The position numbers and the translations under genes were made by a program. 10,213 nt of DNA, from positions 1 through 10,213 of the forward strand of contig CATZIR010000017.1 of the NCBI GenBank assembly GCA_958420145.1, given 5' to 3'. The notes beneath the pieces were generated by a model. It had not been told where the DNA came from and did no database searches. It saw only the letters and a list, made by a program, of their open reading frames with translations. Positions 8,501-10,213 of this stretch are shown one piece after another. Numbering within the stretch: position 1 is the first letter of the stretch; each line of letters starts with the position of its first letter. Origin of the DNA: an uncultured Eubacteriales bacterium. GTDB taxonomy: Bacteria > Bacillota > Clostridia > Christensenellales > UBA1242.

Positions 8501-9146
8501 CTCGTATAACCACAATAATATTGGTGGACAAAGCAAAGATACGATTTACTCAAATATGAGCGGTGGTATCGTAGGCTTTAACAATGTAGGAACAATCAAA
8601 AACTGCGGAAACTTTGGCAATGTGTTTGCTAAGTCTCGTAACGAAAGCAAAATGAATCAAGGTGCATTTGCAGGTGGCATTTGTGCTTATAACAATCGTG
8701 GCATAGTTACTAACTGTTTTAATGATAACTCAAATGGAGTTTACGAACTAAGCGAGCAAAACAGAATTGCATCTGCAACTCACATATATGCATACACAAC
8801 TTTTAGTAGTATGGATATATTCGTTGGTGGACTAGTTGGTTACAACGAAAATGGTTCAAAAATTCAAACATCTTACTCAATTTCTAATGTTCAATATAAC
8901 CTTGGTGGAACAAGTGCAAATGCTCATATTGGTGGTGTAGTTGGACTTAATAACGCTGTCTATATGGATTTGGGCTTGGGACTAAGATGTTATGCACTCA
9001 GTGAATCGCAAGTAGAAAGTGCAGGTGAAACATTCCAAGCAAATGCTAATGTATATGCTTATAACTACTTGAACTTTAATAGTTTTGTTGATGCTCTGGC
9101 AAATGCTTTGGGTGTTACAACTATTAGTGAAATAAAATACGAATAA
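2550..9146 (+). CDS. Giant predicted surface lipoprotein with Ig-like, FN3-like and GLUG repeats (2198 aa)
   Basis: A predicted exported, lipid-anchored surface protein of 2198 aa; no enzyme domain was recognised. A lipoprotein-type signal is visible: MKKYLK, a hydrophobic core (7-21), then FCAC with Cys24 (or Cys22) as the likely lipidated residue; the Phe at -3 is not ideal. Residues about 31-133 resemble a bacterial Ig-like group 2 domain (INLNKDAITL, FTVSFEPANAN, TFVVKAKTLSEESRSTIVVV). Residues about 134-1783 hold some 17 divergent fibronectin-III-like modules. Residues about 1784-2198 form a probable beta-helix with GLUG-type repeats, opened by a GSGEESNPFVI segment and FTGSFDGQNLILKNI. 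No LPxTG motif, SLH domain or C-terminal membrane segment is present, so the N-terminal lipid is the only visible anchor. Likely roles are adhesion or matrix scaffolding, inferred from the architecture. It is first in an operon with a SipW-type peptidase 16 nt downstream. The start is ATG 2550, chosen by Shine-Dalgarno spacing. Confidence 0.88.
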   Translation: MKKYLKILYTFIACAVMPFVFCACRNNDGNIIKVSKINLNKDAITLVMDGDKSSTDEFTVSFEPANANQIDVEFAQYDQDLIEISQKRNSSDTFVVKAKTLSEESRSTIVVVRMKGNVDVSCKIFVEVTRKALSNLSVPTNIHYNEEYSRVEWDACSQTVEQGFNGYIVNINGEEYITSPEKNFIALSEEKFGKGFQNEVKVKAISQIDDYNSDYSKAYNFLVLDDVKNLSHSNGKVTWDSVVGAVSYLYKVNVQSPISLTKDTLEYTQTFDQKGEYEIEVTAVASNIVDEEGNILCYCFGSSSAKLVVTKLSAPENFQYKNLFTWDAVHDADSYEIYEVKDDNTEVLLGSLKNISYKLSRDISVGAHRYKVRAIGNGKSTITSDFSALKTVNKLATPTGLRVEDGVITWDKDPNAVTYQISFSGYYDGQKYFDEFYEESRDKNAFFYIEQPDESENKITFKFGEKFKGDYRIRVASVSDAENTVDSNWTEEIYVLKLNSPDKATFGVEENKIVWQAVANASAYEIVLNVNGEETIEKVYTNYYNVSQDIAKGEFSFQIRSLGNTASGESNKYLNSDLSTVAYAQKLEAPVLSVENGVLIWNTIKNSSKFVLNINNVDYDMGKQTKFDFAGLDAKEYIVKIKAVGGNASTIGANNLIGSFESSYSVVRSLLKLSAPTLSMQEGELKSNSTDENAIIILNPIKQNQDGSLSVTAYSQGNTTDLDGVKGYITSDVSNTLTYFKAPDPQNLKVENGVLVWDELESKYDGAYFKMTIDAQIDGSQTTQEMEFKNNSHSLDFSTSSSGVYSVTLKVIGTSSGTTGNLVMSSGQSYISFVILPQPKIKVTDVQSVINSQKLDVLPGELYWEKVSIDGNTALGYNLQIQKGSTTKTYDLGSKTSFSVPGDAGKYKISLQAYGDGGRIINGKFSEPVEFEKLKAPTNVKISSDGVISWSSDYTGSLANIRAGFYVELNGEKYLPYDMEKFNGASEVDMGNYIVSTKSVELNKLYNGNATNFIQGEYKLRIVTIPLNMEFNVPLLGKIGHTTDLISNASEFLTFTKLEQPYGLKVDRDANNHYIINWTKSLNSNVSGYELLIKEADKEDSEGETITINGVNNTSYDFTNDYLLAKAITSGNYVVKVRAISATTNIINSEFGEEITLKLAENIDLSIKDGELAWAKIEGAKEYIFEFSIAGNRFNKTLPANVTSYAVTLQNDERFVAGEYSIKVRVVADETSNYADVIYLDNYEFYDCGTFTKLETPFDMKVKNGKIIFNSNSEPDYFNLYMTGDAKTTIKLGKEILDTSSKIALYELSEKYGAGSYSFTVQAMGDDNYLSSEISDSITPNEVKKLKETTPYLKDGILNWNYVENSNGFQVEISGAKFYIYDSESGEYTEEATGNAFSINVEGGVTALDISKELTSIDGTKFMLEAGEYSVRIKSLGTDKTFLNSNFTNYYRFIKLKQIEDVQILDGKLTWKKLQAVDTPNKIALYIKFDGESEFRKPVILDSGESEFDFAGINYPAKNGYQAYLQIIGDTKLSVTGNRLGYICGTPSITLTSIEKLNCPQDVRIAYEQDTIGKLKFSAHPKIGEPNFGEDAQKYLLSVTVKNGNKEEILDDIILTANEYVLTSENLGNINLESGVELIFKVKNLGLNDYINSDFSSSLTIVIPQSPELNVVCDEKNRFTGKVTWQDVKFGDFETNYILEYQFLSNDDATNLGIKSLDDITDKTWTNEKIQTVLVPSLTKNLYYINARGYYRFRVYSSIVIDTNSQITSPEQQYSTAYGYTLFNGGSGEESNPFVIDSMETFNFIRYNVTAHYKLVNNIDFENGVIYNIGSENEKFTGSFDGQNLILKNIYLYDVADYSSIFDYVGTSGVIKNVIIQNIKISNGANVGGIVGINEGTVKNIVVGGVVDAQLSTEEKTVYSYDGISSISPYSSSSNVVACGGIVGYNKGTVVNCDNYAVVAPRNDNQEVRSGGIVGQNEKGIVKFSYNHNNIGGQSKDTIYSNMSGGIVGFNNVGTIKNCGNFGNVFAKSRNESKMNQGAFAGGICAYNNRGIVTNCFNDNSNGVYELSEQNRIASATHIYAYTTFSSMDIFVGGLVGYNENGSKIQTSYSISNVQYNLGGTSANAHIGGVVGLNNAVYMDLGLGLRCYALSESQVESAGETFQANANVYAYNYLNFNSFVDALANALGVTTISEIKYE
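2949..7896 (+). repeat. Array of about 17 divergent FN3-like modules in the giant lipoprotein
   Basis: Protein-level repeat of about 70-125 residues. Each unit opens with a K-L-x-x-P-like linker, then a strand ending in D/N-G-x-(L/I/V)-x-W, then a Y-x-(L/I/V) strand, and near its end G-(E/N/D)-Y-x-(V/I)-x-(V/I)-(K/R)-A-x-G followed by S-x-(F/L)-S. Approximate module starts (residues): 134, 223, 311, 394, 497, 586, 672, 741, 836, 933, 1057, 1159, 1253, 1345, 1456, 1556, 1663. The Tyr in G-x-Y resembles the tyrosine corner of FN3/Ig folds. Nucleotide identity between units is low, so this is an old array, not a recent tandem duplication. The module at about 672-740 is short and lacks the Trp. 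Assignment to FN3 rather than another beta-sandwich rests on motif pattern alone. Confidence 0.7.
8199..8960 (+). repeat. Seven GLUG-type repeats at the C-terminus of the giant lipoprotein
   Basis: Seven GG-(I/V/L)-(V/C)-(G/A)-x-N signatures begin near residues 1888, 1940, 1971, 2005, 2042, 2093 and 2128. Typical units are GGIVGYNKGTVVNCDNYAVV and GGIVGFNNVGTIKNCGNFGN. This is the GLUG motif pattern found in large secreted proteins of Bacillota, including some IgA-protease-like proteins, and it probably folds as rungs of a beta-helix. Several units keep the N-C pair. The last unit is the least regular. Confidence 0.85.
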
Positions 9147-9162
9147 TTTTGGGAGAAAAATT

Positions 9163-9813
9163 GTGAACAAAAAGGTATCAATGTGGATAAGTTTGGTTCT
9201 AAAGTCAATAGTATTTGCACTTTTGCTTACTATTGTCTTTGGTTACCTTTTTGGTTTTAGGGCTGCACTTGTTATAGGAAGCAGCTCTGAGCCAAATATA
9301 CATATTGGAAGTTTAGTTATAGATTATAAATGTCCTTATGAGGATCTAAGACCCGGTGACTATATCACTTTTAACACGAGTGGTTATGTGACTCACCGAA
9401 TTATAAGTATCAAGCCTAAAGGTGAATATTTTCAAAATGGCGAAACAATAAAGTTTGAACATTGTGGTATGAAGTTGGAACACACTTTGAACATTGCATC
9501 TAATCAATTTCAAATTTTAACAATGCTAACTAACGAAAACCAACTAAAAGAATTGAGAGATAAGTATAACGAATGGAAGGCACAACCAGAAAATTCAGGT
9601 GAAGATGCTTACTATAAATACGATAAAGGGCCTTCAATAGATAAAGTAAAATCAAGTCAAGTTGTTGGTAAAGTTATATATTCATTAACAAATACTGGAA
9701 AATTTATATTTTTCGTGCGAAATAATTTTTTGCAGATTATTGTCTATGGTATAATTCTATATGCAGGATCGTTACTTTTGAAAAATGAAGAAGATTATGT
9801 TAAACTATTTTAA
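9163..9813 (+). CDS. sipW: SipW-type (archaeal/ER-type) signal peptidase I
   Basis: A membrane-bound signal peptidase of the Ser/His class, which in Bacillus processes TasA/TapA-type exported proteins. It has 216 aa with a membrane segment at about 9-32 and a second at about 181-206, the two-span layout of SipW. The catalytic Ser motif reads GSSSEPNIHIGSLVI (39-53); by alignment with SGSMEP, Ser41 is the nucleophile, and the usual Met after it is Ser42. The segment LRPGDYITFNTSGYVTHRI (62-80) supplies the catalytic His78 in THR. The conserved SSQVVGKVIYSL stretch (164-175) follows. About 60 residues between YFQNGE (89-94) and the KGPSID segment (155-160) look like an insertion where the family has a compact TKGDAN region. 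The start is GTG 9163 with GGGAG at 9151-9155, 16 nt after the giant gene; no terminator or promoter lies between, so they are probably co-transcribed. Confidence 0.88.
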   Translation: MNKKVSMWISLVLKSIVFALLLTIVFGYLFGFRAALVIGSSSEPNIHIGSLVIDYKCPYEDLRPGDYITFNTSGYVTHRIISIKPKGEYFQNGETIKFEHCGMKLEHTLNIASNQFQILTMLTNENQLKELRDKYNEWKAQPENSGEDAYYKYDKGPSIDKVKSSQVVGKVIYSLTNTGKFIFFVRNNFLQIIVYGIILYAGSLLLKNEEDYVKLF

Positions 9814-9824
9814 AAGGAGTGAAA

Positions 9825-10213
9825 ATGAGAAAATCTTTTAGTAAATCAAAAAAGATATATTATGTAACATTATGTGCGTTACTTATTTTTGCTCTTACCT
9901 TAGTTATTACTGGAAGTTGGTTCACAGATAATGGACATATTAAAGGGGGATTAACTAAACCAATCATTCAACCTAAGGTGGTATACAAAAGTGGTTCTAA
10001 TTATACAGAATTTGGAGGAAATAGTTTTTATTGGTCGTCAAGTTCAGATAATAAGGAAGTTTACGTAAAGTTTGATACATCAAATACAGTAAAAAATCAA
10101 ATTTGTAGAGTAGCTTATAGTGTTACTTGGGGAACACTTGAAAATGGTGTTTGGACACCAAAAACCTTTCAACCAGTAGATTCACTTTCGCTTTCACCAA
10201 TAAATTTTGATAC
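9825..10213 (+). CDS. TasA/camelysin-like exported protein, 5' part only, candidate SipW substrate
   Basis: An open frame of 129 complete codons that runs off the window end with no stop. ATG 9825 is preceded by AAGGAG (5-nt spacing from GGAG), 11 nt after the sipW stop. The N-terminus is basic (MRKSFSKSKK), followed by a hydrophobic core (about 11-29, YYVTLCALLIFALTLVIT), then GSWFTDNGHIKGG (30-42). The G-x-W/Y-x-F-T/S-D ending is the hallmark of signal segments processed by SipW-type peptidases, as in TasA and camelysin. Cleavage would fall just before or within WFTD. The mature part is rich in Ser, Asn, Thr and aromatic residues (EFGGNSFYWSSSSDNKEVYV, 59-78), suggesting a beta-rich extracellular protein. 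Whether it forms fibres like TasA cannot be told. A different exported protein with a chance WFTD is possible but less likely beside sipW. Confidence 0.75.
   Translation, partial: MRKSFSKSKKIYYVTLCALLIFALTLVITGSWFTDNGHIKGGLTKPIIQPKVVYKSGSNYTEFGGNSFYWSSSSDNKEVYVKFDTSNTVKNQICRVAYSVTWGTLENGVWTPKTFQPVDSLSLSPINFD

Noticed and set aside
2550-9146. TGA-as-Trp genetic code, suggested by the AT-rich sequence
   Set aside because: A 2198-codon frame uses TGG for Trp and contains no in-frame TGA; under a TGA-Trp code in AT-rich DNA many would be expected. The four visible stops are TAG or TAA.
9144-9824. A separate promoter or terminator around sipW
   Set aside because: The 16- and 11-nt gaps hold only ribosome binding sites; no hairpin with a T-tract and no -10/-35 pair was seen.
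9825-9935. Type IV pilin-like signal on the last gene
   Set aside because: There is no Gly followed by Phe/Met and Glu at +5 before the hydrophobic core; the charged N-terminus, core, then SWFTD order fits a SipW-type signal instead.

Overview
This is a low-GC window, roughly one third G+C by eye. Its classical AGGAG Shine-Dalgarno sites, TATAAT/TAAAAT promoters and gene content (MnmE, a Bacillota-like YchF, a SipW-type signal peptidase) point to a Bacillota, probably a Clostridia-like bacterium. The standard code fits: the 2198-codon gene uses TGG for Trp and has no in-frame TGA. I cannot name the species. No RNA genes, mobile elements or CRISPR arrays were seen.

Left part (1-1318), reading leftward. 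The window opens inside mnmE (minus strand; the first 194 codons are visible). Upstream of it, on the same strand, lies a small GNAT-type acetyltransferase gene with its own promoter and terminator. Its -10 box sits so close to the most likely ATG that the mRNA may be leaderless. A short divergent intergenic region follows.

Centre (1319-2460). ychF (also called engD), a complete 364-aa Obg-family ATPase/GTPase, has an extended -10 promoter in front and a clear intrinsic terminator behind. It is a single-gene transcription unit.

Right part (2461-10213). A good promoter drives what looks like a three-gene operon. (1) A 2198-aa predicted surface lipoprotein: lipid-anchor signal, one Ig-like (BIG2-like) domain, about 17 divergent fibronectin-III-like modules, and a C-terminal beta-helix-like region with seven GLUG-type repeats. 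(2) A SipW-type (archaeal/ER-type) signal peptidase I, 16 nt downstream. (3) The start of a small exported protein with a TasA/camelysin-like signal segment ending in SWFTD, 11 nt further on and cut off by the window end. In known systems SipW-type peptidases process TasA-type fibre proteins. The cluster is therefore best read as a surface or matrix assembly unit: a dedicated peptidase, its candidate substrate, and a giant membrane-anchored partner. That combination is the most interesting part of the window. The functional link is inferred from gene order and family knowledge.
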